Notes: generated from the letters alone by a model not told the origin. A stretch of DNA of 64,000 bases from Pluralibacter gergoviae ATCC 33028 = NBRC 105706 (GCF_001598855.1 NZ_BCZS01000010.1:1-64000), one strand, 5' to 3'; counted from the stretch's first letter, positions 29,458 to 40,226 are shown. A program made the numbers and translations.

Positions 29458-30747
29458 ATGAAAAAAATTGTTGGCAACCGCAATAAAAACTCTGACGTAC
29501 TTATTCTTAAAGGTATGCTGAATAATTTAAAAGATGATTTGAATAATTTTGAGTTATTAATTAAGTTACAGTTTAAAATATTAGTGTGCGTGATGAAATG
29601 TGAGCAAGAAATTAAGATTATTAAAAAATATAATGCTCATTTAAAGTCGATGTTAAAAAACTCAAGACTTCCAAAAGAAAAATCTTTGGCAGTAAAAGAA
29701 AAAATTAAATACAATTTTGAAGTAATTTCTGATGAAAAATTCAAGATATATACGTATAAAATGTTTGGCGATGCCGTTGCATTTTTATACATCGATAAAT
29801 ATACAATTAAACAGTTATACTATAATGTACATAATTACAACGTTAAAGAAACATCGGGGAATTTGAGCGGTAAGTCTGGATTGCGAGAGGAATGGGAATG
29901 TGTAAAACTTGCATGTGATAATAAAGTTCCAGCTCTGTTGCATGATATTACAATGAGTATAAGGTATGGAGATGTATCACTTTTGGGTAAAGGTGAGCCA
30001 TTTATTATTGAGATGAAATCAAGCTCAAATACAAATAAGAGAGTTGAGCGGCAAAAATCTAACCTTGAAAAATTAAGAAATTTCATAGCAAAAGACGAAG
30101 CTGAAAATTTTCGAGGGATTCCATTATTAATTAGGAAAAATTTGCTAACTGAAGAGGTATCATATTCTCAAATTTTAAATGAGTGTCTTAATGATTGTCG
30201 CAGCAAAGGAAGGGCTCTGGCTGAAGCTGAAAAAGGATTTTATATCTGCGCGGTTAGAGAATGGAATATGCTTTCTTTTCTGGAGGATATAGATTTTGAT
30301 GGAAAAAAAGAAATTTTTCCCGTATTTCTCAATCAATATAAAAATAATGGGGAGTGGCTACCATTAACACCATTTACTTTATTAATTAATGATCCCTACG
30401 ATCTCCATGATTTTATCGAAGGGGAATTAACAATAGCTTGTTTTTTAATGCTCGATGAATACAAAGAATTTGCTATAGAACTAGGCTATGAATTAGTTTT
30501 TGTTTCTAATGATGAATATAGTATCATTTTAAAAAAAATTGGTGAAGATATTATATTTGGTGTTTCCTGGCAAATGTTGTTAAGAGTTCCATTAGAGATG
30601 ATGTCAATGTCATGGTTGATAAAAGAAAGTATTAATGTATATAGTACCTCCCTAGAAAATAGCACCCATAATGATGAATTCAATCAGGAACAGAAAAATA
30701 CTAAAAATTCATTATTCGAAAAATACAAAGATTTATTCTCTTACTAA
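29458..30747 (+). CDS. Hypothetical protein with PD-(D/E)XK-like nuclease signature, cargo of the selC element
   Basis: 429 residues, very AT-rich codons unlike all neighbours. Family not recognised. The N-terminal 90 residues are lysine-rich and probably helical. In the centre, GDVSLL (Asp172) is followed by PFIIEMKSSS (Glu185, Lys187), spaced as in PD-(D/E)XK nucleases, with a possible helix glutamate in LREEWECVKLA (144-147) and a basic helix (RVERQKSNLEKLRNF) after the core. The C-terminal 200 residues are uncharacterised and acidic. No signal peptide or membrane segment stands out. The frame is intact although the genes around it are broken, which hints at selection. Context beside a P4-type integrase remnant fits a defence or other cargo gene, but this is inference. 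Confidence 0.7.
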   Translation: MKKIVGNRNKNSDVLILKGMLNNLKDDLNNFELLIKLQFKILVCVMKCEQEIKIIKKYNAHLKSMLKNSRLPKEKSLAVKEKIKYNFEVISDEKFKIYTYKMFGDAVAFLYIDKYTIKQLYYNVHNYNVKETSGNLSGKSGLREEWECVKLACDNKVPALLHDITMSIRYGDVSLLGKGEPFIIEMKSSSNTNKRVERQKSNLEKLRNFIAKDEAENFRGIPLLIRKNLLTEEVSYSQILNECLNDCRSKGRALAEAEKGFYICAVREWNMLSFLEDIDFDGKKEIFPVFLNQYKNNGEWLPLTPFTLLINDPYDLHDFIEGELTIACFLMLDEYKEFAIELGYELVFVSNDEYSIILKKIGEDIIFGVSWQMLLRVPLEMMSMSWLIKESINVYSTSLENSTHNDEFNQEQKNTKNSLFEKYKDLFSY

Positions 30748-30773
30748 TTAAGAATTGTAATTATATTTTTTCT

Positions 30774-30809
30774 ATAGGCTTGGACGGAATCATATAGCTC
30801 CAAGCCTAT
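30774..30809. terminator. Perfect 11-bp hairpin after the nuclease-like gene
   Basis: ATAGGCTTGGA (30774-30784) pairs perfectly with TCCAAGCCTAT (30799-30809) around 14 bases. No T-run follows on the plus strand, though one precedes it, so termination would be weak; a role in 3'-end stability is also possible. Confidence 0.45.
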
Positions 30810-30843
30810 TATGTCGGTATCAAAAAGAAAGTAGTCATATTGT

Positions 30844-31179
30844 TTATCTAACATATTTTTTTACTTCCATATTATCTTCATCGTCAAAAGAGTACTCAGC
30901 TATCATATGACTATTTTTATCTGACTTAATATCTTGAAGCTAAGCTGAGGCAACCCTATGATTTAAAGTCTGTTTTCTACTCGGTTCATTATTTTTTAAC
31001 TTATCAAACTTTATTACTCTTTGAAGATCTTTTGAAATTGATTTGCTACGATTGGTCCTGCCAATAAAATATAGGGATAATGGCCGGTAATAGGCTTGAG
31101 CTGTTTGAAGAGGTAAGCTACCTGAGTAGACAAAGGAATAATGTGTGGCCTGCGCATTTTCATTTTTTCTGCTGGTATT
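30844..31179 (-). pseudogene. Possible degraded minus-strand gene
   Basis: On the minus strand one frame reads through about 75 codons without a start (RYIGNTSRKNENAQATHYSF onward, with AYYRPLSLYFIGRTNRSK) to a TAG. It then resumes as LQDIKSDKNSHMIAEYSFDD and ends at TAA (30844-30846). The composition looks protein-like, with an acidic tail. I do not recognise it, and chance opening in AT-rich DNA is possible. Confidence 0.25.
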
Positions 31180-31352
31180 TCCTATATACCTTTCTCAAGA
31201 TCAACCTTATCCCAGTTAGCATAACTATCTTAGTAGCATTTATAGTAATGACACTTCCGGTATACGCTCCTAAATCTAGAATAAAATGGGGCAACTCTTC
31301 GGCTGATAAAAAAGTGATGCTTTTGCTTAGGAACGGCCAATGCGATAGCTAA
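31080..31352 (+). CDS. Small hypothetical membrane protein (doubtful)
   Basis: 90 codons with one strong hydrophobic stretch (residues about 30-62, including FFCWYFLYTFLKINLIPVSI) and a basic tail. TAGGGA lies just before the ATG. No family recognised. It overlaps a possible degraded reading frame on the other strand, so at most one of the two is real. Confidence 0.25.
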   Translation: MAGNRLELFEEVSYLSRQRNNVWPAHFHFFCWYFLYTFLKINLIPVSITILVAFIVMTLPVYAPKSRIKWGNSSADKKVMLLLRNGQCDS

Positions 31353-31384
31353 ATCAGGGGCAGGGATGTATTCAGCGCAGCCAG

Positions 31385-31886
31385 TTATGATCGCGTGCTA
31401 AAAAACTCTATGCATCGCTGGTGTACCTTGCATGTTTTTTCCAGTGTTCCACGTTTCTTAATTCGTCGCAGCACTTCAAGTAATTCTAACGGTTTGATCT
31501 CACCGACCGGACGTTTGCCGATGAACGGGAAAACATCTTGCTCGAAGATCTTATTGATTTTATCTCGGTATGCCACTGTCCAGCGGTCTGCTTTGTTTGC
31601 ATACCATTCGCGGCCTATGGCTTCGAATGAGTTTTCTGTTGAAAACTGCTGCACCAGTTTTTGCGCCTTCCGTTCCCCAACCAGATCAATGCCATTAGCA
31701 ACTTGCTCACTTGCGATCTCGCGCTTTTCGCGAGCTTCAGCGAGGCTTATCAAGTCGTAGCTGCCAAATGACATTAACCGCGCTTTTCCAGGAAGGCGAA
31801 AACGGAACCGCCAGTTGCCCATCGTTCAAGGTGTATGATTTGTCCTAGGGTTTTGCTCGTTTTATTTGTATGTCTGTTAGTGCCAT
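31385..31886 (-). pseudogene. Remnant of a P4-type tyrosine integrase
   Basis: The N-terminal half of a P4-family integrase beside the tRNA-Sec gene. From the ATG at 31886 the frame reads MALTDIQIKRAKP, then TAG, then DKSYTLNDGQ, the DUF4102-type start. A deletion then changes frame to NWRFRFRLPGKARLMSFGSY, and the arm and core-binding region continues through SFEAIGREWYANKADRWT and VFPFIGKRPVGEIKPLELL. It ends at HQRCIEFFSTRS; the whole catalytic domain with the Arg-His-Arg-Tyr residues is gone. So there are at least three lesions: an amber codon, an internal deletion and a C-terminal truncation. It cannot be active. Confidence 0.85.
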
Positions 31887-32051
31887 GTGTATATGTATAA
31901 GCCAAAAACGTGCATAAAATCTATACTCATCACTATACATATTTTTCATGGATTCAGGGAGAACCTGTCGGACGGTTACGGATGAGTGATTTACAATCTA
32001 TATTGAAAATAAAGGATTTTTAGACGTTCTCGGATAGCGGCGGAGCAATGT
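31887..32051. other. Likely attachment-site region next to tRNA-Sec
   Basis: 165 AT-rich bases between the integrase start and the 3' end of selC, where a P4-type element would have its att core and integrase arm sites. I could not find a good second copy of the selC 3' end elsewhere in the region, so the distal att site is not identified. Confidence 0.4.
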
Positions 32052-32146
32052 TGGCGGAAAGTCACAGGAGTCGAACCTGCCCGGGACCGCTGGCGGCCCC
32101 AACTGGATTTGAAGTCCAGCCGCCTCACCGGAGACGACGACCTTCC
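32052..32146 (-). tRNA. selC: tRNA-Sec (UCA anticodon)
   Basis: 95 bases including an encoded CCA, nearly identical to the E. coli selC sequence as I recall it. The 8-bp acceptor stem starts GGAAGGTC, the anticodon arm contains GGACTTCAAATCC with anticodon TCA, a long variable arm follows, and the T arm has GGTTCGACTCC. It reads UGA as selenocysteine with SelA/SelB. selC is a well-known integration site for islands, and a broken integrase lies directly at its 3' side. Confidence 0.97.
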
Positions 32147-32177
32147 GCGCCTGCATTGCTACATGGAGGCGGAGCGC

Positions 32178-32183
32178 ATTATA
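32178..32183 (-). promoter_or_regulatory. -10 element of the selC promoter
   Basis: On the minus strand TATAAT is followed by a GC-rich discriminator (GCGCTCC), as expected for a stringently controlled tRNA promoter, about 32 bases before the mature tRNA 5' end. Confidence 0.6.
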
Positions 32184-32375
32184 GCTACTTTCGCGCCGTT
32201 GCCACACTCCTTACGCAACTTTTTTCATCATATTGCGCAATAAGGCATTAATGGTTTCATAAATGCGCATAAAATCAGCCAATTAGACTGTTATTGGCAG
32301 AGCTGAACGGGACGCGCCGCTCCTTCTTGCCCGCCAGCAAGCAGCCTGGCGGGATGTCTTTCGGTCTCTGCCGCG

Positions 32376-34076
32376 CTACCTGACGGGCGCAGGCTGCGCC
32401 TTTTCTGCCTCCCCGCCCCGCACCACCTGCGTCGCCTGCTGCCCACCGGCGTTCACCGCGTGCAGTTCGCCGTTCACCGTCGGCTTCAGGGCCGCGCCGG
32501 GCTGCAGGCTGGCGCTGGCGCGCAGCTGCAGGTTGCCTTCGCCGCCGATGTTCAGCGCCGGCCAGCCCCAGGCCTGCAGGGTATTGAGCGGCACGCCGCG
32601 GCCGTTGAGGCTGATGGTCGCCTGGTGCTGCGGCAGCTGGGAAATGACCGCGGTACTCTGCAGCAGGCCGCGCTGCACGAAGGCGCTGAGATCGGTGACG
32701 TTGATGGTCGAGGCGTTGGCCGCCAGCTTCAGCGACGGCCGACGCACGTCTACCCGATTGAAAGTGGCCGCTGCGCCGTTGAGCGACATTGTTCCGCTCC
32801 AGATGCCCCACTTGCCGTCCTGCGCCAGCTGCAGGTTATCGCCGTAGCCCTCCAGAGAGGTTATCTGCCACGGGAAATCCGGGGTGATATCAATCAGCAG
32901 ATTGCGGCTGGCGCTGAAGTGCTTCAGGCTGATGTTCTGCAGCCAGTCGGGGAGCGGGGCCTGGGCCAGCTGCCGCCAGTTGTCCGGCAGAGTGTACTCC
33001 AGCCCGGCGAGGGCCAGATCGTCAAGCTGCAGGGCGCCGCCGTCGCGCAGCCAGCGCCCGGAGGTGCGTACGATGCCGCGCTCCCAGCGGGAGGTGAACT
33101 GGCGCAGGTTAACGCCCTGGGGCGAAAGCTCAGCATTCACAATCGGGTCGAGCAGGTTCAGCGAACCGTAGATAAATTCGTTGGCGTTCATCGACAGCCG
33201 ACCGTCCTCGCTCTGCCAGCCGCCGCGGCTCAGGGTAAGGTTGCGCAGGCTGAGATCGAGATCGGTCACCGCCCAGTCCGGCCCCTGCAGGCTGGCGTCG
33301 GTCACCTCCAGGCGGTCAATCGCCAGCGACGGCACCGCCGCGAGCGGGGCGAAGAAGTCGGCGAGGGATTTATCGCTCTGCAGCCGCACGTCGCTCAGGC
33401 GCAGGCTGCTGACCTGCCAGCTGCCGTCGGCGCCGCGCTTCGCGCTGCCGGTCAGCGAGCCGCGGGCGATATCCGCTCCGACGGTGGTCAGGTTAGCCAC
33501 GCCATCGCGAATATCGCCCTGCACCAGCACGTTGCTCATCGCCACGCCGTTAAGGGTCATCGAACCGGCGCTCATCTGCACCTGCGCCTGCTTGCCGAGC
33601 ACATTGCCCGCTTCCGGCTGCCAGGGCGCTACGCCGCCGGTGACCCGCTGGGCGCTGAGGTCCCAGCCGCTTTCCGGGCTGTGAATGGCCATATTATTCA
33701 GCCGCAGCGCGTCGGCCTGGAAGGGCAGGGCGGCGCTGGCCGGGGAGAGGTTCAGCGTGCCGTCGCGCAGCGTGATGGTATCGGCGTGCAGAGGATCGGT
33801 GATCTGGCGGCTGCTGAGGCCGATCTCGACCCGCTTTGCCACAAGCGTTGCCGGCCTGCCGTCGCGGCCGAAAGTGACGTTAATCAGCTCCACGCGCGAA
33901 GCGGAGGAGAAGTGGTGCTCCATCCGCTCGACGCTTAAGCGGTAGCCGCTGTTTTCCGACACCCAGCCGCTGAGCTGGCGCGCCCCCCAGCGGGTCTGCA
34001 GCATGAAGTAGACCAGCACGATAGCCAGCAGCGCGGCAATTGCTAACCAGAGCAACAGCTTTCCGATAAATTTCAT
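32376..34076 (-). CDS. yicH: AsmA-family protein YicH
   Basis: 566 residues (E. coli YicH about 569). One N-terminal membrane segment (residues about 5-27, LLLWLAIAALLAIVLVYFML) anchors a large periplasmic region of AsmA-like beta-strand repeats. AsmA-family proteins are thought to move or organise lipids between membranes; the specific role of YicH is not established. The start at 34076 (MKFIGKLLLW) is preferred to an ATG 24 bases upstream. It lies downstream of xanP on the same strand, as in E. coli. Confidence 0.92.
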   Translation of the reverse strand: MKFIGKLLLWLAIAALLAIVLVYFMLQTRWGARQLSGWVSENSGYRLSVERMEHHFSSASRVELINVTFGRDGRPATLVAKRVEIGLSSRQITDPLHADTITLRDGTLNLSPASAALPFQADALRLNNMAIHSPESGWDLSAQRVTGGVAPWQPEAGNVLGKQAQVQMSAGSMTLNGVAMSNVLVQGDIRDGVANLTTVGADIARGSLTGSAKRGADGSWQVSSLRLSDVRLQSDKSLADFFAPLAAVPSLAIDRLEVTDASLQGPDWAVTDLDLSLRNLTLSRGGWQSEDGRLSMNANEFIYGSLNLLDPIVNAELSPQGVNLRQFTSRWERGIVRTSGRWLRDGGALQLDDLALAGLEYTLPDNWRQLAQAPLPDWLQNISLKHFSASRNLLIDITPDFPWQITSLEGYGDNLQLAQDGKWGIWSGTMSLNGAAATFNRVDVRRPSLKLAANASTINVTDLSAFVQRGLLQSTAVISQLPQHQATISLNGRGVPLNTLQAWGWPALNIGGEGNLQLRASASLQPGAALKPTVNGELHAVNAGGQQATQVVRGGEAEKAQPAPVR

Positions 34077-34195
34077 CGTCTTTCGTCCTGAGAGAGGCAC
34101 ATAGAGGTGTTATGCCTGATTCAGGCGCAATGCTCAAGGGAAGGAATGCCCGGGTAAGGCTGCGCGGCGGCGAAGAAGCGCCGCCGCGCGGGAGA

Positions 34196-35587
34196 TCACT
34201 CTTTTTCCGGCGGGAAGATCAGATTCAGAACAATCGCGGTGATGCCGCCGGCGGCAATGCCGGAGGAGAGCAGGTTTTTCAGCCAGTCCGGCGCAAACTG
34301 CAGGATCTGCGGCTGCTGGGAGACGCCGAGGCCGACCGCCAGCGACAGGGCGAGGATCATGATAGCCCGGCGGTTGAGCGGCTCGCGGGAGACGATGCGC
34401 ACCCCGGAGGCGGCGATGGTGCCGAACATCACCAGCGTCGCGCCGCCGAGTACCGGCTCGGGAATGTGTTGCACGAAGCCGCTGACGGCAGGGAACAGGC
34501 CGAGGACGATCAGCATCAGCGCCACCACGAAGCCAACGTAGCGGCTGGCGACGCCGGTCAGCTGAATCACGCCGTTGTTCTGGCCGAAGCAGGAGTTCGG
34601 GAAGGTATTAAACACCGCCGACACGCAGGAGTTGAGGCCGTTAGCCAGCACGCCGCCCTTCAGGCGCTTCATGTACAGCGGGCCGGAGACCGGCTGCTCG
34701 GAGACATCAGAGGTGGCGGTGATGTCGCCGATGGTTTCCAGGGAGGTGATCATGAATACCAGCATCAGCGGCAGCAGCAGGCTCCAGTCGATACCGAGAC
34801 CGTAATAGAGCGGCGTCGGTACCACGATCAGCGGCTGCTCAGTCGCCGCGGTCGTGGCCGGCAGCATGCCGAGGATCCACGCCTGCAGATAGCCCGCCGC
34901 CATGGCAATCACCAGCGAGGCGATGCGCAGGTAGGGGTTACGCTGGCGGTTAAGCAGGATAATCAGCCCCAGCACCACGCCCGCCAGCAGCAGGTTTTTC
35001 GGCGCGCCGAAGCTGTGGTCGGCGATGGCGGCGTAGCCGCCGCCGATGGAGGTCAGCCCGACCTGGATCAGCGACAGGCCGATAATCATCACCACCACGC
35101 CGGAGACCAGCGGGGTAATAATCCGCCGCGCCAGGTGCAGTATCCGCGAGAGCACCATCTCCGTGCAGCTCGCCAGCATCAGGGTGCCGAACAGCGCCGC
35201 CATCATCGTCGGCACGTCCGCGCCGCCGGTTTTGAGGGCGGTACCGCCCATGATCAGCGGCGCGACGAAGTTAAAGCTGGTGCCCTGAATAGAGAGCAGC
35301 CCTGAACCCACCGGCCCCCAGGCCTTAATCTGAATGACCGAGGCCACGCCCGAGGCGAACAGCGACATGCTGATGATGTGCTGAGTATCCTGCGCCGGCA
35401 GGCCGAGGGCCTGGCAAATCAGCAGCGCCGGGGTGATGACGGCGACGAACATCGCCAGCAGGTGCTGAAAGGCGGCGAACAGCGTCTGCGGCAGCGGCGG
35501 GCGGTCTTCAAGGCGGTAGATGAGTTCGCTGGTCTGCTTAGGCGCGGCCGGCTGCGCGGGCCCGGATTCAAGGGGATTGGCTGACAT
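34196..35587 (-). CDS. xanP: Xanthine permease XanP (NCS2 family)
   Basis: 463 residues, the same as E. coli XanP (YicE), with about 14 membrane segments. The nucleobase-ascorbate transporter motif [17 protein letters not shown] and the EXXGD motif (ETIGDITAT) are present. It is a proton-coupled high-affinity xanthine importer. The start at 35587 (MSANPLESG) matches the family; the frame extends upstream without homology. It is divergent from gltS, and yicH follows about 120 bases downstream. Confidence 0.95.
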   Translation of the reverse strand: MSANPLESGPAQPAAPKQTSELIYRLEDRPPLPQTLFAAFQHLLAMFVAVITPALLICQALGLPAQDTQHIISMSLFASGVASVIQIKAWGPVGSGLLSIQGTSFNFVAPLIMGGTALKTGGADVPTMMAALFGTLMLASCTEMVLSRILHLARRIITPLVSGVVVMIIGLSLIQVGLTSIGGGYAAIADHSFGAPKNLLLAGVVLGLIILLNRQRNPYLRIASLVIAMAAGYLQAWILGMLPATTAATEQPLIVVPTPLYYGLGIDWSLLLPLMLVFMITSLETIGDITATSDVSEQPVSGPLYMKRLKGGVLANGLNSCVSAVFNTFPNSCFGQNNGVIQLTGVASRYVGFVVALMLIVLGLFPAVSGFVQHIPEPVLGGATLVMFGTIAASGVRIVSREPLNRRAIMILALSLAVGLGVSQQPQILQFAPDWLKNLLSSGIAAGGITAIVLNLIFPPEKE

Positions 35588-35860
35588 TACAGAGGGATTC
35601 CCGTGGTGGAAAAGGGGGAATTTTAACGGACTGCCTGGCAAAAGCAAACGGTTGCTTCTGTTATGCCGAACGTGCATAAGGACTCAGATATTTATACTGT
35701 TTCTGTCAGTTTTATCGCAGAAAAACACCTAAATTGAAACTTTTTCTGTTAAATTTAACTGCATTTTGCCTAAAATCTGACCCTCATCTTTTCGCCAACA
35801 GGAGCAACGCCCCGAAATTTACGCGACGCAGTACTGGATTATTTGTTACAAGGAGCCTTT

Positions 35861-37063
35861 ATGTTTCATCTTGATACCCTATCAACGCTTGTGGCGGCAA
35901 CGCTGGTACTGCTGCTCGGACGCAAGCTGGTCCACACGGTTCCCCTCCTGAAAAAATACACCATTCCCGAACCCGTTGCCGGCGGCCTGCTGGCGGCGCT
36001 GGCGCTGCTGGTGCTGAAAAAAAGCCTCGGCTGGGAAATTGACTTCGATATGAGCCTGAAAGATCCGCTGATGCTGGCGTTCTTCGCAACAATCGGCCTG
36101 AATGCCAACCTCGCTAGCCTGCGCTCGGGCGGTAAGGTGCTGGGTACGTTCCTGATTGTGGTGGTGGGGCTGTTGCTGATGCAGAACGCCATTGGCATCG
36201 GCATGGCGAAAGCGCTGGGGCTGGATCCGCTGATGGGGCTGCTGGCGGGCTCCATTACGCTCTCCGGCGGCCACGGCACCGGAGCGGCGTGGAGCAAGCT
36301 GTTCAGCGAGCGCTACGGCTTTGAAAATGCCACCGAAGTGGCGATGGCCTGCGCCACCTTCGGCCTTGTACTTGGTGGTCTGATCGGCGGGCCGGTTGCG
36401 CGCTTCCTGGTTAAACACTCCTCAACGCCGGACGGTTCGCCTGACGATCAGGCGGTTCCGAGCGCCTTTGAGAAACCCGACGTCGGGCGGATGATCACCT
36501 CGCTGGTGCTGATCGAAACCATTGCCCTGATCGCCATCTGCCTGACGGTGGGCAAAGTGGTTTCGCAGCTGCTGGCGGGCTCGGCGTTTGAGCTACCGAC
36601 GTTTGTCTGCGTGCTGTTCGTCGGCGTGATCCTCAGTAACGGTCTGGCGCTGCTCGGCTTCTATCGCGTGTTTGAGCGCGCGGTGTCGGTGCTCGGCAAC
36701 GTATCGCTGTCGCTGTTCCTCGCGATGGCGCTGATGAGCCTCAAGCTGTGGGAGCTGGCCTCCCTGGCGCTGCCGATGGTGGCGATTCTGGCGGTACAGA
36801 CGCTGGCGATGGCGCTGTACGCCATGTTTGTGACCTGGCGAATGATGGGCAAAAACTACGACGCGGCGGTGCTGGCGGCGGGGCACTGCGGCTTTGGTCT
36901 CGGCGCGACGCCGACGGCAATTGCCAACATGCAGGCGATCACCGAGCGCTTTGGGCCGTCGCACACCGCGTTTCTGGTGGTGCCGATGGTCGGCGCCTTC
37001 TTTATTGATATCGTTAACGCCCTGGTGATCAAGCTCTACCTGATGCTGCCGCTGTTTGGCTGA
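35861..37063 (+). CDS. gltS: Sodium/glutamate symporter GltS
   Basis: 400 residues (E. coli 401), two inverted repeats of membrane segments with reentrant loops (GGHGTGAAW and GHCGFGLGATPTAIANMQ). It takes up glutamate with sodium. AAGGAG precedes the ATG at 35861. In E. coli gltS converges on recG; here it converges on glpK instead, one boundary of a rearranged block. Confidence 0.96.
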   Translation: MFHLDTLSTLVAATLVLLLGRKLVHTVPLLKKYTIPEPVAGGLLAALALLVLKKSLGWEIDFDMSLKDPLMLAFFATIGLNANLASLRSGGKVLGTFLIVVVGLLLMQNAIGIGMAKALGLDPLMGLLAGSITLSGGHGTGAAWSKLFSERYGFENATEVAMACATFGLVLGGLIGGPVARFLVKHSSTPDGSPDDQAVPSAFEKPDVGRMITSLVLIETIALIAICLTVGKVVSQLLAGSAFELPTFVCVLFVGVILSNGLALLGFYRVFERAVSVLGNVSLSLFLAMALMSLKLWELASLALPMVAILAVQTLAMALYAMFVTWRMMGKNYDAAVLAAGHCGFGLGATPTAIANMQAITERFGPSHTAFLVVPMVGAFFIDIVNALVIKLYLMLPLFG

Positions 37064-37072
37064 TCTTGCCGA

Positions 37073-37107
37073 TAAAAAAAGCCCGACATTTGCATGTCGG
37101 GCTTCGT
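37073..37107 (-). terminator. Intrinsic terminator after glpK
   Basis: On the minus strand a stem with GCCCGACAT pairing with ATGTCGGGC (37081-37102) is followed by seven T residues. It ends glpFK transcription where E. coli would continue into glpX, and it marks the gltS/glpK junction. Confidence 0.85.
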
Positions 37108-37122
37108 CATCTCTAAAGCGGC

Positions 37123-38652
<1,530 letters not shown>

Positions 38653-39507
38653 TTACAGCGAAGCTTTGTTCTGGGCGGCAGCGGCAGAAACCTTTGCCTT
38701 TTTCGATTTTGGTACAAACACATAGCCCGGCAGATGGCGGCTGATCAGTCGGGTATAAGCGAAAGCACCCAGCGCTGCGCCTACAACAGGAGCGAACAGC
38801 GGTACGATAAAGTAAGGGATGACGTAGCCACCGGTGAAGGCGACTTTACCCCAGCCGGCCACGAAGGCAAACGCTTTAGGGCCGATATCGCGCGCCGGGT
38901 TCATCGCAAATCCGGTCAATGGGCCCATGGAGGCACCGATGACGGCAATCAGCAGGCCAATCAGCAGCGGCGCCATCGGGCCACGCGGCACGCCGTTACC
39001 GTCGTCGGTCAGGGCCATAATGACGCCCATCAGGATTGCGGTAATTACCATTTCAACGGCAAAGGCCTGGAACAGCGAAATGTAGGGGTTAGGATAGGTG
39101 GAGAAAATGCCCGCCAGATCCAGACTTTCTACGCTGCCGCGCACCATGTGGTGCGTGAGTTCGTAGTGTGCGAAAAGATTGTAGTAAAGCCCGTAAACTA
39201 ACGCCGCTGCGCAAAATGCGCCGGCAAACTGAGAAATGATAAACGGAACGACTTTGCGTCCTTCGAAATTAGCAAAAAGGCAGAGTGCAATTGTCACGGC
39301 CGGATTGAGGTGAGCACCAGAAACGCCGGCGGTCAGATAGATAGCCATTGCAACGCCTAAGCCCCAGATGACGCTGATTTCCCACTGTCCGAAGCTTGCA
39401 CCCGCTACTTTGAGTGCTGCGACGCATCCTACGCCAAAGAAAATCAACAACCCGGTACCAAGGAACTCGGCAATGCACTGGCCTTTTAATGTTGATGTTT
39501 GACTCAT
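38653..39507 (-). CDS. glpF: Glycerol facilitator, aquaglyceroporin
   Basis: 284 residues with six membrane segments. The two aquaporin motifs are HLNPAVT (first NPA) and GFAMNPARD (second NPA, with Asp after Arg, typical of glycerol-conducting members). It lets glycerol diffuse across the inner membrane. First gene of glpFK, divergent from zapB; two GlpR-type operators and a CRP-like site lie upstream. Confidence 0.97.
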   Translation of the reverse strand: MSQTSTLKGQCIAEFLGTGLLIFFGVGCVAALKVAGASFGQWEISVIWGLGVAMAIYLTAGVSGAHLNPAVTIALCLFANFEGRKVVPFIISQFAGAFCAAALVYGLYYNLFAHYELTHHMVRGSVESLDLAGIFSTYPNPYISLFQAFAVEMVITAILMGVIMALTDDGNGVPRGPMAPLLIGLLIAVIGASMGPLTGFAMNPARDIGPKAFAFVAGWGKVAFTGGYVIPYFIVPLFAPVVGAALGAFAYTRLISRHLPGYVFVPKSKKAKVSAAAAQNKASL

Positions 39508-39589
39508 AATCGGATCCTAAAGACAAATTAATGATTATTGTGTACATGGTGGTCGATGACGGCCATGCTGCCGTGTAGGCACAGTGTTA

Positions 39590-39629
39590 ATTTATCGTTA
39601 ACGAGCAAAAACGAGAAATATCGAAATTA
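39590..39629. promoter_or_regulatory. Candidate tandem GlpR operators upstream of glpF
   Basis: Two abutting 20-bp sites. 39590-39609 is centred on TCGTTAACGA and matches 15 of 20 positions of the GlpR operator consensus (core CGWTAWCG perfect). 39610-39629 matches about 14 of 20, with a good right half (TATCGAA). Tandem operators are known for glpFK in E. coli. Confidence 0.5.
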
Positions 39630-39634
39630 AAATA

Positions 39635-39650
39635 TGTGTACCTCGTCATA
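39635..39650. promoter_or_regulatory. CRP-like site upstream of glpF
   Basis: TGTGT-N6-TCATA matches 8 of 10 core positions of the CRP consensus TGTGA-N6-TCACA. glpFK is catabolite-controlled in E. coli. Confidence 0.4.
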
Positions 39651-39716
39651 AAATGAGCGTTTTCGCGCGCCAAAGGGAACCTTTTGGAGGGGCATTAAGG
39701 ACGGAACTATCACTCA

Positions 39717-39736
39717 AGGTAACAAATCTGTTACCT
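39717..39736. promoter_or_regulatory. Perfect inverted repeat upstream of zapB
   Basis: AGGTAACA-AATC-TGTTACCT, an 8-bp perfect palindrome with a 4-base centre, about 205 bases before zapB in the 434-base zapB/glpF divergent region. Regulator unknown. Confidence 0.35.
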
Positions 39737-39908
39737 GCTGAAGTGAGGTGTCGTCAAAAGGCCAGGCATAGACTGAAAAGTGTTGCAAACCGCGATCTGC
39801 GCGCCCTGGCGCTGGACAGAGAGTGCGGGGCTTCATACAATCGAAAGCAACACTGTAGTGCGCTAATTCATTAAGGCGTCCGATAGTTCGGGACGAGCGA
39901 ATATTTGA

Positions 39909-40181
<273 letters not shown>

Positions 40182-40190
40182 GCACGCCAA

Positions 40191-40226
40191 CACCCTTCTG
40201 CGGAAGGGTGTTCTGTTCCCGCCTTT
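40191..40226 (+). terminator. Intrinsic terminator after zapB
   Basis: AACACCCTTC pairs with GAAGGGTGTT around TGCG; a T-rich stretch follows somewhat downstream. It separates zapB from sbp at the junction that replaces zapB/rraA of E. coli. Confidence 0.75.

Noticed and set aside
32052-32146. A second tRNA or rRNA gene elsewhere in the window
   Set aside because: Only the tRNA-Sec gene was recognised; no other cloverleaf or rRNA segment was seen.
32329-32352. CCCGCCAG/CTGGCGGG hairpin downstream of yicH as a terminator
   Set aside because: No T-run on the minus strand, so termination of yicH here is not supported.
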